Shown here one piece after another: positions 1 through 9,139 of a stretch of 64,000 nt of DNA (position 1 is the stretch's first letter; each line of letters starts with the position of its first letter). The notes below the pieces were generated by a model. It made no database searches. It was not told the origin of the DNA and worked only from the letters and a program-made list of their open reading frames with translations. The stretch is from positions 372,135-436,134 of the forward strand of contig NZ_JSFK01000003.1 in assembly GCF_000783395.1 (NCBI RefSeq), in the 5' to 3' direction. The position numbers and the translations under genes are program-made. Source of the stretch: Pseudomonas chlororaphis (GTDB taxonomy: Bacteria > Pseudomonadota > Gammaproteobacteria > Pseudomonadales > Pseudomonadaceae).

Positions 1-1127
1 TGAACATTCTCGACATCGGTCAGGCGGTGATCCACGACACCCTGTCGTTCGGCATCCTGGTTGAAATCCCCGATTCCGAGCAAGGCAAGTCCGTGCTCAA
101 GGACATCCTGTTCAAGGGCTACGAGCTCGACCAGCAGGTACGTTTCACCCCGGTGTCCGAAGAGGATTACCAACAGTGGGTGGGCAACCAGGGCAAAAAA
201 CGCCACATCGTCACCTTGCTGACCCGCAAAGTGACCGCCGGCCAATTGCAGGCCGTCAGTGCGATCACGGCCAAGTACGGTTTGAACATCGACCACATCG
301 ACCGTCTGTCGGGTCGCATGCCGCTGGACACGCCGGCAGACAAAGGCAAGGGCTGCATCGAGTTTTCCGTGCGTGGCGAAGCGGCCGATCCGCAGGCCTT
401 GCGCGCCGAATTCCTCAGCGTCGCCCAAGAGCTGAACGTCGACATCGCCTTCCAGGAAGACTCGCTGTTCCGTCGCAACCGTCGTCTGGCCGTGTTCGAC
501 ATGGACTCGACGCTGATCGAAGCCGAAGTGATCGATGAGCTGGCCAAGGCTGCCGGTGTCGGCGAACAGGTGTCGGAAATCACCGAGCGGGCGATGGCCG
601 GCGAGCTGGATTTCCGCGCCAGCTTCAAAGAGCGTCTTGCCTTGCTCAAAGGCCTGGATGTCAGCGTGCTCGATTCGATCGGCGCTTCGCTGCGTCTGAC
701 CGAAGGCGCGGAAACGTTGTTCGCCGAACTCAAGCGTCTGGGCTACAAGACCGCGATCCTGTCCGGCGGTTTCACCTATTTCGCCAAGCAATTGCAGGCC
801 AAGCTTGGCATCGACTATGTGTTTGCCAACGAACTGGAAGTGGTCGATGGCAAGTGCACCGGCGTGGCGATCGAGCCGATTGTTGATGCGCAGCGTAAAG
901 CTGATTTGCTGAAAGAGTTGGCGCACAAGGAAGGTTTGCGTCTGGAGCAGACCATCGCGGTCGGCGATGGCGCGAACGATTTGCCGATGCTGGCGATTGC
1001 CGGGCTGGGCGTGGCGTTCCGTGCCAAACCGCTGGTGAAACAGTCGGCGAAGCAGGCGATTTCGACGTTGGGGCTGGATGGCGTGCTGTATCTGCTGGGC
1101 TTCCGTGATCGCGACGGGCAGCTCTGA
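1..1127 (+). CDS. serB: Phosphoserine phosphatase SerB (5' end outside window)
   Basis: SerB removes phosphate from L-phosphoserine in the last step of serine synthesis, in the cytosol. The reading frame is already open at base 3, so the annotated GTG at 27 is internal and the true start lies before the window. The first part is an ACT-like regulatory region. The HAD core follows, with the nucleophile motif DMDSTLIE, the SGGF motif and the GDGANDLPML motif that holds the metal-binding aspartates. This order is that of the long Pseudomonas SerB, about 400 residues. It converges on the next gene, with a repetitive palindrome between them. Identification is secure. Confidence 0.96.
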   Translation, partial: NILDIGQAVIHDTLSFGILVEIPDSEQGKSVLKDILFKGYELDQQVRFTPVSEEDYQQWVGNQGKKRHIVTLLTRKVTAGQLQAVSAITAKYGLNIDHIDRLSGRMPLDTPADKGKGCIEFSVRGEAADPQALRAEFLSVAQELNVDIAFQEDSLFRRNRRLAVFDMDSTLIEAEVIDELAKAAGVGEQVSEITERAMAGELDFRASFKERLALLKGLDVSVLDSIGASLRLTEGAETLFAELKRLGYKTAILSGGFTYFAKQLQAKLGIDYVFANELEVVDGKCTGVAIEPIVDAQRKADLLKELAHKEGLRLEQTIAVGDGANDLPMLAIAGLGVAFRAKPLVKQSAKQAISTLGLDGVLYLLGFRDRDGQL

Positions 1128-1152
1128 GTTCTCTATTGCCTGACTTGGCCTC

Positions 1153-1217
1153 TTCGCGAGCAGGCTCGCTCCCACATTTGAAATGCATTTAACTGTGGGA
1201 GCAAGCCTGCTCGCGAA
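1153..1217. repeat. REPIN: two inverted REP copies
   Basis: Two inverted copies of the REP TTCGCGAGCAGGCTCGCTCCCAC face each other with a spacer of about 18 bases. The element lies between the convergent serB and the minus-strand gene after it. Near-identical elements occur at 40423-40504 and 47271-47359. It can fold into a long hairpin and may end transcription from both sides, which is an inference. Confidence 0.85.
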
Positions 1218-1231
1218 GGGCGCGCCGCGGT

Positions 1232-2983
1232 CTATAACGATTTCCACAACGAATCAAAATCCTCCTCGCTCCCGCCATTCTGCGCGGCCTCCAGCGAGCG
1301 ATAGGCAAACTGATTGAAACTGTGCGTACTCGCCAGCCGTCGATCCAGCCCGGCGCGGTGTTCTTCGCCGTGGGTGTTGATCAGCACTTTGTTGCCCTCC
1401 TGAAACGGCAGGCGCGGTGCAAGCAGCGTCGCCGGTACATCGATTGCGCTGATCTCCGGTAGTAACAATCCGCGCAAATACTGGCTGTGATCGTCCTGCG
1501 CACGCACCAGTTGCAACCCGCAGGGCTGGGCGTGTGGCGCCACCAGTTCAATGCCCATTTGCGTGCCGCCGCCGCGCACCTGACGAATCCAGCGAATCAC
1601 CGCGATGCTCCAGCCCAGACTCACACTGTCCTGAATGCCGAGCATTTCCCCGGCCTGCAATTCGGCGGGCACTTCTTTCGGCCAGCCCAGGCAGTAACCA
1701 CCGGGGCTGTGATTGATCACGGGTAATGCATAAGTCGGATAGTGCGGCGCAGCGTCGGCGCTGCTTTCGTCTTCGACGAGGTGGTCGTACTGGATTTCTT
1801 CGTAGGGCAAAAACTGCTCATTGTTTTGCGGTGCCGCGTCGAAGGCCTGGCTCCAGCTGTCCTTTTCACCCTCGGCCACGGCGTGGCTGAAATTCGCTGC
1901 GCGGGCGCCGGGATGTTTGAGCATGTCGCTGAAACTGCGTTCGCCGCCGAGGTAGAAGTGCAGGGCGCTCATGCCCACGCAGACGGTGAGACTGCCCTGG
2001 CCGACGGTGCGCTGAAAACTGCGCTCGGCCGCTTCGCCCCACGTCGCGTGTAAATGTTGCAGCGTGTCGAAACTCAGGCCGGTCGGGACGGGCAGAGGCT
2101 TGGAGGTGTCCTGATGCAGCAAATGCGCTTCGAGAGTGTTCACCAGCGGTTGCGGGTCGAAGCCCAGCAAACCGGCGCGCTGCTCGCTGCGAAACATGCT
2201 GCGGTAGCGCGGCCCGACATCAAGTTCGGCGCTGATCGCAAACAAGCCGTTGTCGAGACTGCCGGGGTGCAATTTGAGCAGGGCGCTCCACGGTTCAAGC
2301 ACTTCGGCGAGCCGGGCGATCTGGTTCTGGCGCAGTTGATTGCAGCGCGCGCTGCCGAGGAGCAGGGCGGCGATGTAGGTCTGTTCAATGCTCAACTCCG
2401 TGGTCAGGCTGGCCAGATCGTCGTGCACGCGCCGCTGTTGCAACTGCAACTCACACGCTGTGCGATAGAGCTGATGCAATTCAAACCACAGATGCTCCGG
2501 CGGCGAACTGTACAGCTGGGTGGCGCGCACCAGTTGCCCCTTCAACGCATGCGCCGCCCGTTGCAGGGCGGTGCTGACCAGCGCTGCGCGATCCTTGCTG
2601 TACTTCGGCGCGATCCGTAGAACGATCTGTTTGTAACCGATCGCCAGGTGACTTTGCAGGGCCTGACACAGATTGCTGATCTTGCGCGAGCGCTCGTCGA
2701 GCATGATCGCCTGATGCAGGAAGTTTCGCTCCAGATGCTGGCAGACGAAATACACCTCCGGTCGCAGCAATTCGAGCAACTGCAGACGATTGTCGCTGGG
2801 AGTGAGCAATTGGTTGAGTTCGCCCAGTCCTTGATACAACTGGCGGGCGGTTTCGCCGATGTTTGCCTTGGGCAGGCCGGCGATCCAGCGCTTGAGGTCG
2901 CGCGGGGTGGCTTCGCAAAATGACAGGCGCGTTTGCGTCGGGGTCGGGGCGCTCAGAGAAGGTTGGGGGCGAGACTCACTCAT
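1232..2983 (-). CDS. Conserved hypothetical protein (PA4961-like) with degenerate PilZ-like C-terminus
   Basis: A 583-residue protein next to serB and pointing towards it, as PA4961 does in P. aeruginosa from memory. Residues 1 to about 340 are mainly helical, with many Leu, Gln and Arg and no signal peptide or membrane segment. An acidic linker follows. From about residue 420 a beta-rich stretch carries NHSPGG, which fits the (D/N)xSxxG half of the c-di-GMP-binding PilZ motif, but I see no RxxxR before it. It may therefore be a PilZ-like fold that does not bind the nucleotide. Homologues are sometimes labelled molecular chaperone; nothing here supports that. Function unknown. Confidence 0.75.
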   Translation of the reverse strand: MSESRPQPSLSAPTPTQTRLSFCEATPRDLKRWIAGLPKANIGETARQLYQGLGELNQLLTPSDNRLQLLELLRPEVYFVCQHLERNFLHQAIMLDERSRKISNLCQALQSHLAIGYKQIVLRIAPKYSKDRAALVSTALQRAAHALKGQLVRATQLYSSPPEHLWFELHQLYRTACELQLQQRRVHDDLASLTTELSIEQTYIAALLLGSARCNQLRQNQIARLAEVLEPWSALLKLHPGSLDNGLFAISAELDVGPRYRSMFRSEQRAGLLGFDPQPLVNTLEAHLLHQDTSKPLPVPTGLSFDTLQHLHATWGEAAERSFQRTVGQGSLTVCVGMSALHFYLGGERSFSDMLKHPGARAANFSHAVAEGEKDSWSQAFDAAPQNNEQFLPYEEIQYDHLVEDESSADAAPHYPTYALPVINHSPGGYCLGWPKEVPAELQAGEMLGIQDSVSLGWSIAVIRWIRQVRGGGTQMGIELVAPHAQPCGLQLVRAQDDHSQYLRGLLLPEISAIDVPATLLAPRLPFQEGNKVLINTHGEEHRAGLDRRLASTHSFNQFAYRSLEAAQNGGSEEDFDSLWKSL

Positions 2984-3203
2984 GCCGTGACTGGCTCCGG
3001 CGGCGAAATGGGCAATGCCCGAAACTCTAGCAGCTGTGGCCTGTTTCGTCGGGTGACGTCAGGTTTTTTGACCGCTGGTCTGCTGGCCGGATGCCATTTC
3101 ACAAGCCCTACTAGTCTCTCAGGCGTGCGATCGGAAACGCACGGTTGCACGGCCTGCCGTCAACCTCGGGCAGGTCTCCCGAAACTTCAAGGAGATGAGG
3201 TTC

Positions 3204-3605
3204 ATGTCTAAATATGCAGTGGCAAATCAATGGGGTGGCAGTTCGGCGCCGTGGCATCCGGGTGGAACCTGGGTGTTGGGTGGGCGGGACAACCAGAATG
3301 TCGTCGCAATCGAGATCAATTCGCGCGATGACGGTAAAACGTTCACCGGCACCATGACCTACGCCGGGGAAGGTCCCATTGGCTTCAAAGCGCAACGCAC
3401 CGGTCAGAACCAGTACAACGTCGAAAATCAGTGGGGTGGCAACGATGCTCCATGGCATCCGGGCGGCAAGTGGGTGATTGGCGGCCGGGACAATCAGAAC
3501 GTGATCGCGTTGAGCGTCACTTCCAGTGATGGAGGTAAAAACCTCAGTGGCACCAATACCTATGTCAACGAAGGCCCGATCGGCTTCCGTGGGCAGATAG
3601 AGTAA
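3204..3605 (+). CDS. OAA-family high-mannose lectin
   Basis: A 133-residue protein made of two tandem repeats of about 66 residues. Each repeat has NQWGG..APWHPGG.WV.GGRDNQNV near its start and EGPIGF near its end. This is the pattern of the Oscillatoria agardhii agglutinin family, which includes P. fluorescens agglutinin and binds the core of high-mannose glycans at one site per repeat. There is no signal peptide, so release would need lysis or a non-classical route. I chose the ATG at 3204 because AAGGAG at 3189-3194 is 9 bases before it; the ATG at 3195 touches that site. It stands alone between two minus-strand genes. Native ligand and role are unknown. Confidence 0.93.
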   Translation: MSKYAVANQWGGSSAPWHPGGTWVLGGRDNQNVVAIEINSRDDGKTFTGTMTYAGEGPIGFKAQRTGQNQYNVENQWGGNDAPWHPGGKWVIGGRDNQNVIALSVTSSDGGKNLSGTNTYVNEGPIGFRGQIE

Positions 3606-3622
3606 CGGCACCACCGAGTAGT

Positions 3623-3656
3623 ATCCGCCCTTTCGCAGACGTGCGAACGGGCGGAT
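3623..3656. terminator. Strong hairpin between convergent genes
   Basis: ATCCGCCC pairs with GGGCGGAT and, after one mismatch, TTCGCA pairs with TGCGAA around a GACG loop. It lies between the ends of the lectin gene and psd. There is no T-run on either side, so action as a bidirectional terminator is inferred. Confidence 0.55.
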
Positions 3657-3673
3657 CAGTGGCTCACAGCATT

Positions 3674-4534
3674 TCAGGCTTTTGGCAGCGCCAGGCCTTG
3701 GCCCATTTGCACTGGCGAACCGGCGGCCAGCTCTTCAGCCCATTTCACTTGATCCGGCCCGAACAGTACGATGGCGGTCGAACCCAGTTTGAAGCGACCC
3801 AGTTCGGCGCCTTTTTCCAGATGGATCGGCGCGCGGGCGGCTTCGTCGTAGCGGAAGGTTTTCAGTTCGCGCTTCGGCGGGGTGACCAGACCGGCCCAGA
3901 CGGTTTCGATCGAAGCGACGATCATCGCGCCCACCAGCACCACAGCCATAGGGCCGCGCTCGGTGTCGAAAATGCACGCCACACGTTCGTTGCGGGCGAA
4001 CAGCTCCGGGACGTTTTCAGCGGTGGTCTGATTCACCGAGAAAATCCGGCCCGGGATGTAGACCATCTCGCGCAGGGTGCCGGCCAGCGGCATGTGCACG
4101 CGGTGGTAGTCCTTCGGCGACAGGTAGATGGTGGCGAAGTCGCCGCCCATGAACGGCGCCGCGTTGGCCGCATCACCGCCGAGCAGCTCCAGCACGCTGA
4201 AGCTGTGGCCCTTGGCCTGGAATACACGACCGTGTTCGATCGGGCCGAGTTGGCTGACTGCGCCGTCGGCCGGGCTGAGGATCGCGCCCGGGGTTTCGTC
4301 CAGCGGACGCGCGCCGTCTTTCAGGGCACGGGTGAAGAAGGCGTTGAAGTGCTCGTAAGCGGTCAGGTCTTCGACCAGCGCTTGCGACATATCTACCTGG
4401 TAGCGCTTGGCGAACCATTGGGTGAAGGCATTCTTGAACCAGCGCACGCGGCACTCGGCAACGCAGCCAGCCAGGCGCGACAGCAGGTGATGTGGCAGCA
4501 GGTACTGGCTGAGGATAAACAGACGCTCTTTCAT
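3674..4534 (-). CDS. psd: Phosphatidylserine decarboxylase proenzyme
   Basis: Psd converts phosphatidylserine to phosphatidylethanolamine at the inner membrane. The 286-residue proenzyme has the LGST cleavage motif at 250-253; Ser252 would become the pyruvoyl group of the small subunit. The self-cleavage partners are present as SPADG (Asp90) and KDYHRVH (141-147). The start has AAGGAC in front. It follows rhdA by 18 bases on the same strand, so the two are probably co-transcribed. Confidence 0.97.
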   Translation of the reverse strand: MKERLFILSQYLLPHHLLSRLAGCVAECRVRWFKNAFTQWFAKRYQVDMSQALVEDLTAYEHFNAFFTRALKDGARPLDETPGAILSPADGAVSQLGPIEHGRVFQAKGHSFSVLELLGGDAANAAPFMGGDFATIYLSPKDYHRVHMPLAGTLREMVYIPGRIFSVNQTTAENVPELFARNERVACIFDTERGPMAVVLVGAMIVASIETVWAGLVTPPKRELKTFRYDEAARAPIHLEKGAELGRFKLGSTAIVLFGPDQVKWAEELAAGSPVQMGQGLALPKA

Positions 4535-4552
4535 TAGTTGTCCTTAAAAACC

Positions 4553-5368
4553 TTAAATCTCGACTGGCGTGTCAGGGTGGTTGCCCCATTCGCCCCAGGA
4601 ACCGGCGTAGCCCTTGACCCGCGGATAACCGAGGGACTTGGCCACCAGATAAGTGAAGCCCGACCGGTGATGGGTCTGGCAGTGGGTAATGATTTCTTTG
4701 TCCTTGGTGATCCCGAGGTCGTCGAGGATCTGCGGCATGTCTGTGCGAATACGCAGCTGACGGGCCTTGTCCATGCCGGCGGTCCATTCGAAATTGACCG
4801 CGCCGGGGATGTGCCCGGCCTTGGCAGCCAGGACTTTCTCACCGGAATACTCCAGCGGCCCGCGCGCGTCCCAGATCGCCAGATCGGCAGCACCGAGACG
4901 GCTTTGCAGATATTCGCGCGTGGCAGTCGGCTCGTCGTGCAAAGTCAACGGCAGTGGGCCACCGACGGCTGCTGGCACTTGGATTGACATTGGCATGCCA
5001 TCTGCCAGCCATGCCGGCAGACCACCGTCTATATAGTGGTATTTATCGTGACCAATGACGTCGAGCAGCCAGATGAAGCGCCCGGCCCAGCCGCCGCCTT
5101 CGTCGTCATACACCACGTAGACCGCGTCTTTGCGGTGGCCCAGTTCACCGAACAGGGCTTCCAGATCGGCTTTGGCCGGCAGCAGGCCTGGCGCCGGCGG
5201 CTGGCCGAGCTGGGTGCGTTTCGGGTCGACAAAGCGTGCGCCGGGCAGATGACCTTCGGTGTAGCGGGCAGCGCTGGTCAGATCCACCAGAATCAGTTCA
5301 GGGGAATCGAGACGCGGGAGCAGGTCGCTCGGCTCGATGACGAGCGGCAAGCCAGAGAAGTCAGACAT
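4553..5368 (-). CDS. rhdA: Thiosulfate sulfurtransferase (rhodanese) RhdA
   Basis: Rhodanese moves sulfane sulfur from thiosulfate to cyanide or a thiol acceptor. The protein has two rhodanese folds: an inactive N-terminal one and an active C-terminal one with the loop CQTHHRSG and catalytic Cys230. That loop and position match RhdA of Azotobacter and Pseudomonas as I recall them. I chose the ATG at 5368, giving 271 residues, because GGAG lies 7 bases before it; a GTG at 5386 lies upstream of that ribosome site. It is the middle gene of an HDOD-rhdA-psd set. Confidence 0.95.
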   Translation of the reverse strand: MSDFSGLPLVIEPSDLLPRLDSPELILVDLTSAARYTEGHLPGARFVDPKRTQLGQPPAPGLLPAKADLEALFGELGHRKDAVYVVYDDEGGGWAGRFIWLLDVIGHDKYHYIDGGLPAWLADGMPMSIQVPAAVGGPLPLTLHDEPTATREYLQSRLGAADLAIWDARGPLEYSGEKVLAAKAGHIPGAVNFEWTAGMDKARQLRIRTDMPQILDDLGITKDKEIITHCQTHHRSGFTYLVAKSLGYPRVKGYAGSWGEWGNHPDTPVEI

Positions 5369-5410
5369 GTGAGGTCTCCAGAGCACAAAGGGGAGGATTG
5401 TAGCGCAGCC

Positions 5411-6949
5411 TCATCGGCCGCGGCTGCTAAAGCTGTGCAGGGCTTTTTCGATGCACTGCGCGGTTTTGCCGAAGGCTTGCACGGTGATGTCGGCGAATGG
5501 CCCGCCGCCCTGATCGGCCACCACAATCATGATGACCCGGCCGTTATTGACCAGTGAGCGCAGGAATAGATGTTCGCCGCGAAACAGCGTGCGCAGGCTC
5601 GCTGGCAGCAGGGCGGAGAATTGCGCATCGTTCTCTGGAGTGATGCGTACCTGCGCCTGTTGCGCAAGCAGCCGTTGCAGGACCTTGCTCTGGCCGACGA
5701 CAAAATTCAGCGCCGCCGCTTCTTTCGGCAGGCCGGCGGTCTGATTCACGCGCAGATTGGACTGCGTGCGGTCGGCCATCAGGATCATGACACGGCGCAT
5801 GCCGCTGGCGACCAATGCGTCACGAGCGGCGACGGTCAGGCTCATGGCATTGGTGAAACGACTCGGTTCTGCCAGCAATTCGGCGCATTGCTTGCGCCAT
5901 TGGCCCAGGTCTTCAGCGGAGGGCGCGGCGGCAGGCAACATGCCGGCCGGCAAGCGACGGGTGCCCCACGGCCACAGCAACGAAACCGCTGGGTGCCACA
6001 AGTCCGGCATCGCATGATGGCGCGCGCTGTTGGCGGCTTGCTGGTGCAACTGTTGTTGCACCTCGTCCATGGAAATCTGCAGATAAAGGCTGGTCAGGTA
6101 TTGCCAGCGTTCGCTGTGCGGACTGTCCCAGGCCTGCTGTGCCGACAACGCCAGACCGTTGGCCAGCAGTACGGTGTTGGCCGGCTGGTTGAGCCAGCGG
6201 CGCAGGGTGGGGTCATCGTCGAGGCGATTCTGCTGGCGCAACGGATGCTCGCTGTCGCGGGCGATGCGCAGCACTTTCACCAGCTCGCGCTGTTCGCTGA
6301 GCAGCAATTTATAGCCTTGCTGCACCCAGATCGGCAGATGCCAGGCCTGCACCAGCGCTTCTGCGATTTTCAGCAGACGTACACCAAACAATTGTTTTTC
6401 GACCACGCGCGCTGATTCGCCCTTGTGGATAACCCGCAGTTCCCATTCTTCAAGCAATTGCGGATAGGTCAGCGCCAATGGCCAAAGCGGCGACAAAAAC
6501 AGCAGGCTGCCCCAATGAATGTCCTGCCACAGCCGCGCCAGGCGACTGGCGAAAAAACCGTTGGCCTGTTGCGTTGCATGCTGGCTGATCATCTGCAACT
6601 GGCGCAGGGCTTTGGGAATTTGCATCTGCGGCTCGGCGGGCAACCGCGCCAGCAGTTCTTCTGTACGGGCAAGGCCGAGGCGATTGATCGCCACCTCAAG
6701 ATTTTCCGCCGGCGCGGCCATGGTGCCATGGGTGTGACGATTCGCCTCACGGATGATGCTCAAGGCCAGTGCCGGGCTGTCCTGCATCAGGTCGGCGATG
6801 TCACGCAACGAGCTGCGGTTATCACGAATCGCCCGACACACCTTGTCGTGAGACTCTTGCGGCACGGGCAGTCGCACGCCATCGAGCAACTTTACCCAGC
6901 CGTCGAGGGTGGTCGGTTTTGCGTGTGGGACGTTCGTTTCATTAGCCAT
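5411..6949 (-). CDS. HDOD-domain protein
   Basis: A 512-residue protein. The N-terminal half begins with LPVPQESHDKVCRAIRDNRS and runs on with AxxISxDPALxxxIIRxAN-like helices, which is the HDOD pattern, a degenerate HD fold that senses or scaffolds signals rather than cutting phosphodiesters. Residues from about 350 look like a GAF-type sensor half (FVVGQSKVLQRLLA..). PA4955 holds this place in P. aeruginosa, beside motAB and rhdA. It starts divergently from motA and ends 42 bases before rhdA. The family call is good; ligand and output are unknown. Confidence 0.8.
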   Translation of the reverse strand: MANETNVPHAKPTTLDGWVKLLDGVRLPVPQESHDKVCRAIRDNRSSLRDIADLMQDSPALALSIIREANRHTHGTMAAPAENLEVAINRLGLARTEELLARLPAEPQMQIPKALRQLQMISQHATQQANGFFASRLARLWQDIHWGSLLFLSPLWPLALTYPQLLEEWELRVIHKGESARVVEKQLFGVRLLKIAEALVQAWHLPIWVQQGYKLLLSEQRELVKVLRIARDSEHPLRQQNRLDDDPTLRRWLNQPANTVLLANGLALSAQQAWDSPHSERWQYLTSLYLQISMDEVQQQLHQQAANSARHHAMPDLWHPAVSLLWPWGTRRLPAGMLPAAAPSAEDLGQWRKQCAELLAEPSRFTNAMSLTVAARDALVASGMRRVMILMADRTQSNLRVNQTAGLPKEAAALNFVVGQSKVLQRLLAQQAQVRITPENDAQFSALLPASLRTLFRGEHLFLRSLVNNGRVIMIVVADQGGGPFADITVQAFGKTAQCIEKALHSFSSRGR

Positions 6950-7020
6950 GTCTGGACGGGATCTTCACTGACTGTAGACGCGCCCGGCATGGGCTAAATT
7001 GGCTTTTCGCCTGAACTGGC

Positions 7021-7047
7021 TATAGTCTGGCGCAGTTTTGCCGATAA
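7021..7047 (+). promoter_or_regulatory. Sigma-28 (FliA) promoter for motAB
   Basis: TATAGTCT, an exact 11-base spacer and GCCGATAA match the flagellar sigma-28 consensus TAAAGTTT-N11-GCCGATAA at 14 of 16 positions. It lies 68 bases before motA. This would tie motAB to the late flagellar regulon. The match is read directly; activity is inferred. Confidence 0.7.
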
Positions 7048-7115
7048 GTAGAAGAAGAGATTTTTTAACTTCCGAATATGACCTTGAACCCGACTTAAGT
7101 AAGTACTTTCTACCT

Positions 7116-7967
7116 ATGGCTAAAATTATCGGCATCATCGTCGTATTCGCGAGCGTGCTCGGCGGATACGTGCTCTCCCACGGCAAGATTGCCGCCCTGA
7201 TCCAGCCTTTCGAGGTGTTGATCATCGGTGGTGCTGCACTCGGTGCATTCCTGCAGGCCAACCCCGGTTACATGACGATGCACGTGCTCAAGAAATCCCT
7301 GAGCATGTTCAGTTCGCGCTTTAGCCACACGTTCTATCTGGAAGTGCTCGGCCTGATCTACGAGATCCTCAACAAGAGCCGCCGCGAAGGCATGATGGCC
7401 ATTGAAGGCGACATCGAAGATGCCGCCGCGAGCCCGATCTTCGCCAAGTACCCGGCAGTGCTCAAAGACGAACGCATGACCGCGTTTATCTGCGATTACC
7501 TGCGCATCATGTCGTCCGGCAACATGGCTCCGCACGAGCTGGAAGGCTTGTTCGACATGGAACTGTACAGCCTCAAGGAAGACCTCGAGCATCCATCCCA
7601 CGCGGTGAACGGCATCGCCGACGCCATGCCCGGTTTCGGTATCGTCGCGGCGGTACTCGGTATCGTGGTGACCATGGCCTCGCTGGGTGAAGGCGACCAG
7701 AAGTCCATCGGCCTGCACGTGGGTGCGGCACTTGTGGGTACCTTCTTCGGTATTCTCGCCGCGTACGGTTTCTTCGGTCCGCTGGCGCACTCGCTGGCGC
7801 ACGATGCCAAGGAAGAACTGAACGTCTACGAAGCCATCAAGGCTTCGCTGGTGGCTTCGGCTTCCGGCATGCCGCCATCGCTGGCGGTCGAGTTCGGTCG
7901 CAAGGTGCTGTACCCGGCCCACCGTCCAAGCTTTGCCGAGCTGGAACAAGCCGTTCGCGGTCGCTAA
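7116..7967 (+). CDS. motA: Flagellar motor stator protein MotA
   Basis: MotA forms the proton-driven stator with MotB in the inner membrane. The 283-residue protein has four membrane segments: IIGIIVVFASVLGGYVLS and PFEVLIIGGAALGAFL near the start, and PGFGIVAAVLGIVVTMASLG and GAALVGTFFGILAAYGFF in the second half. The cytosolic loop carries charged residues that contact FliG. I use the ATG at 7116 (MAKIIG), because upstream codons would add a charged extension not usual for the family and would overlap the promoter. motB follows after 3 bases. Confidence 0.96.
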   Translation: MAKIIGIIVVFASVLGGYVLSHGKIAALIQPFEVLIIGGAALGAFLQANPGYMTMHVLKKSLSMFSSRFSHTFYLEVLGLIYEILNKSRREGMMAIEGDIEDAAASPIFAKYPAVLKDERMTAFICDYLRIMSSGNMAPHELEGLFDMELYSLKEDLEHPSHAVNGIADAMPGFGIVAAVLGIVVTMASLGEGDQKSIGLHVGAALVGTFFGILAAYGFFGPLAHSLAHDAKEELNVYEAIKASLVASASGMPPSLAVEFGRKVLYPAHRPSFAELEQAVRGR

Positions 7968-7970
7968 GTC

Positions 7971-9047
7971 ATGGAAAATAATCAGCCGATTATCATCAAG
8001 CGCGTCAAGCGCATAGCCGGCGGGCATCACGGCGGGGCGTGGAAAATCGCCTTCGCCGACTTCGCCACGGCGATGATGGCGTTCTTCCTGGTGTTGTGGC
8101 TGCTGTCCACCGCCACGCCGGAACAGAAGATCGCCATCGCCGGTTACTTCAAAGACCCGGTCGGCTTCTCCGAAAGCGGTACGCCATACATCATTGACCT
8201 GGGCGGCACGCCGACCCTGGCGCCGGAAAACACCCTCAACCCGGAAGTGAAATCGCAACCGCAGCCTGACAAGGTCACGGTCGACACCGAGCAGGTTGAA
8301 GGCATGGCCGAGCAGGTCGAGAAGGAACGTCTGGAACTGCTCCTGCAAGAGCTGCAGAACAAGGTCGACGAGAACCCGCAACTGCAGAAGTTCAAGGATC
8401 AGATCCTCTTCGAGATCACCCCGAACGGTTTGCGCATCCAGATCATGGACGCCGAGAACCGGCCGATGTTCGACTCGGGTTCTGCACGCCTGAAGCCGTA
8501 TTTCGAAGACATCCTGCTGGCCATGGCCGACACCATCAAAGCGGTGCCGAACAAGATCAGCATCAGCGGCCACACCGACGCCAAGCCGTACACCGGCACC
8601 GGTGATTTCGGTAACTGGGAATTGTCGGCCAACCGCGCCAACGCTGCCCGCCGTGCCTTGATCGCCGGCAGCTATCCGGATGCGCAAGTGGCGCGGGTCG
8701 TCGGTTATGCCTCGTCGGCGCTGTTCGACAAGGAAAACCCGTTCAACCCGGTCAACCGTCGTATCGACATTGTCGTGCTGACCAAGAAAGCCCAGGCGGC
8801 CATCGAAGGTGCGCAAGGTGCCGATCCGGCGAAACCTGCAGATCAAGGTCAGAACGGCGCCGCTCCGGCGACACCGGTTGACCCGAATGCACTGCCGGCG
8901 GATCAGCAACCGGTGCCGGCGCACGAACTGCGCGAACGCTTGAACCTGTTCGACGACGCCGCGCCAAAACCGGCTGAACCGGGGAGCGCGGCGCCAGCCT
9001 CCGCTGCTCCGCCAGCCACTGCCCCGGCTCCCGCGCCGAAGCAGTGA
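7971..9047 (+). CDS. motB: Flagellar motor stator protein MotB
   Basis: MotB anchors the stator to peptidoglycan and carries the proton-binding aspartate. Asp30 sits at the start of the single membrane segment, in AFADFATAMMAFF. A periplasmic plug and linker follow, then an OmpA-like peptidoglycan-binding domain with SISGHTDAKPY at about 197-207 and NRRIDIVV. The last 80 residues are rich in Ala, Pro and Gln and look disordered. Same operon as motA; a terminator follows. Confidence 0.96.
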   Translation: MENNQPIIIKRVKRIAGGHHGGAWKIAFADFATAMMAFFLVLWLLSTATPEQKIAIAGYFKDPVGFSESGTPYIIDLGGTPTLAPENTLNPEVKSQPQPDKVTVDTEQVEGMAEQVEKERLELLLQELQNKVDENPQLQKFKDQILFEITPNGLRIQIMDAENRPMFDSGSARLKPYFEDILLAMADTIKAVPNKISISGHTDAKPYTGTGDFGNWELSANRANAARRALIAGSYPDAQVARVVGYASSALFDKENPFNPVNRRIDIVVLTKKAQAAIEGAQGADPAKPADQGQNGAAPATPVDPNALPADQQPVPAHELRERLNLFDDAAPKPAEPGSAAPASAAPPATAPAPAPKQ

Positions 9048-9052
9048 TCCAC

Positions 9053-9081
9053 AAAAAAGCCACGGTCACCGTGGCTTTTTT
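9053..9081 (+). terminator. Rho-independent terminator after motAB
   Basis: AAAAAAGCCACGG and CCGTGGCTTTTTT form a perfect stem with a 3-base loop, 5 bases after the motB stop, with a T-run in the + direction. Confidence 0.88.
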
Positions 9082-9139
9082 GTATCTGCCTGCGTCGCAA
9101 TGACCAGTCGCAGTTTTCGCAATCACGGAAGATCAGTAA

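Noticed and set aside
7110..8924. 604-codon open frame on the minus strand
   Set aside because: Antisense to motA and motB, with no family motifs.
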